In this document: positions 63,968 to 64,000 of the stretch, piece by piece
How positions within the stretch are numbered: the stretch's first letter is position 1
How the letters are laid out: every line of letters begins with the position of its first letter
From: Pseudomonas citrullilanati
Lineage (GTDB): Bacteria > Pseudomonadota > Gammaproteobacteria > Pseudomonadales > Pseudomonadaceae
NCBI RefSeq assembly: GCF_030580855.1
Contig: NZ_JAUQOP010000003.1
Coordinates: 124,001 to 188,000, forward strand
Length of the DNA stretch: 64,000 bases
Direction: 5' to 3'
Translations under genes and position numbers: made by a program
The notes under the pieces: generated by a model
The model's input: the letters and a program-made list of their open reading frames with translations, nothing else
What the model was told of the DNA's origin: nothing
Database searches by the model: none

Positions 63968-64000
63968 ATGACGTCGTATTCACACGGTCATTCCTTTTCT
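63968..64000 (+). CDS. Start of an unidentified gene cut by the window edge
   Basis: ATG at 63968 has AAGGA seven bases upstream and opens a frame (MTSYSHGHSFS) that runs off the end. Eleven codons are too few to identify it. Confidence 0.45.
   Translation, partial: MTSYSHGHSFS

Overview
The window looks like chromosomal DNA of a fluorescent-group Pseudomonas. Evidence is uniformly high GC, dense GC-rich codon use, the P. fluorescens-type REP palindrome (GTGGGAGCGRGCYTGCTCGCGA) scattered between genes, and many families typical of that genus: an iron-type ECF sigma/FecR/transducer set, many LysR regulators, MFS and MATE exporters, YdiJ and CitMHS. No rRNA, tRNA, CRISPR, prophage or insertion sequence was seen. 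All names rest on reading the proteins by eye; no database was searched.

Region 1 (275-15423) is a metallophore island. A collinear biosynthetic operon encodes a PLP decarboxylase (Y4yA/SbnH type), an SbnA-like 2,3-diaminopropionate-type synthase, an opine dehydrogenase-family enzyme, one IucA/IucC (NIS) synthetase, an MFS exporter and a class V aminotransferase-fold enzyme. An ECF sigma factor, a FecR anti-sigma factor, a TonB-dependent transducer and a one-permease ABC importer follow. It resembles staphyloferrin B biosynthesis, with an opine dehydrogenase where SbnB would be and one synthetase instead of several.

Region 2 (15457-34015) is mixed: LysR with an aldo/keto reductase, a diguanylate cyclase between two paralogous periplasmic binding proteins, YghU-type GST, a secreted phospholipase C/S1-P1-like protein, a nitrate/nitrite-type chemoreceptor, an MBL hydrolase, a seven-unit REPIN tandem array, a zinc alcohol dehydrogenase, periplasmic trehalase, a DJ-1/PfpI protein, an MFS transporter and an OPT transporter.

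Region 3 (34212-44085) is a catabolic island behind a divergent LysR gene: ArgH-like C-N lyase, polar amino-acid ABC importer, two NodB-fold hydrolases, an MmgE/PrpD protein and an MFS transporter. The lyase and MmgE/PrpD pair are the same families known for iminodisuccinate breakdown, so an aminopolycarboxylate-like substrate is proposed. YdiJ and its divergent LysR gene follow.

Region 4 (48279-53713) holds a promoter, a short leader ORF and hairpins ahead of a second anthranilate synthase pair, then a two-domain KaiC-like ATPase, a lone receiver and an HD-like hydrolase.

Region 5 (53751-64000) has an orphan lipoprotein, an NAD(P)-binding protein divergent from a TetR gene with twin operators, a carboxylate-use cluster (CitMHS, DctA, PrpF, LysR), a HAD phosphatase, a MATE exporter and the start of a gene that runs off the end.
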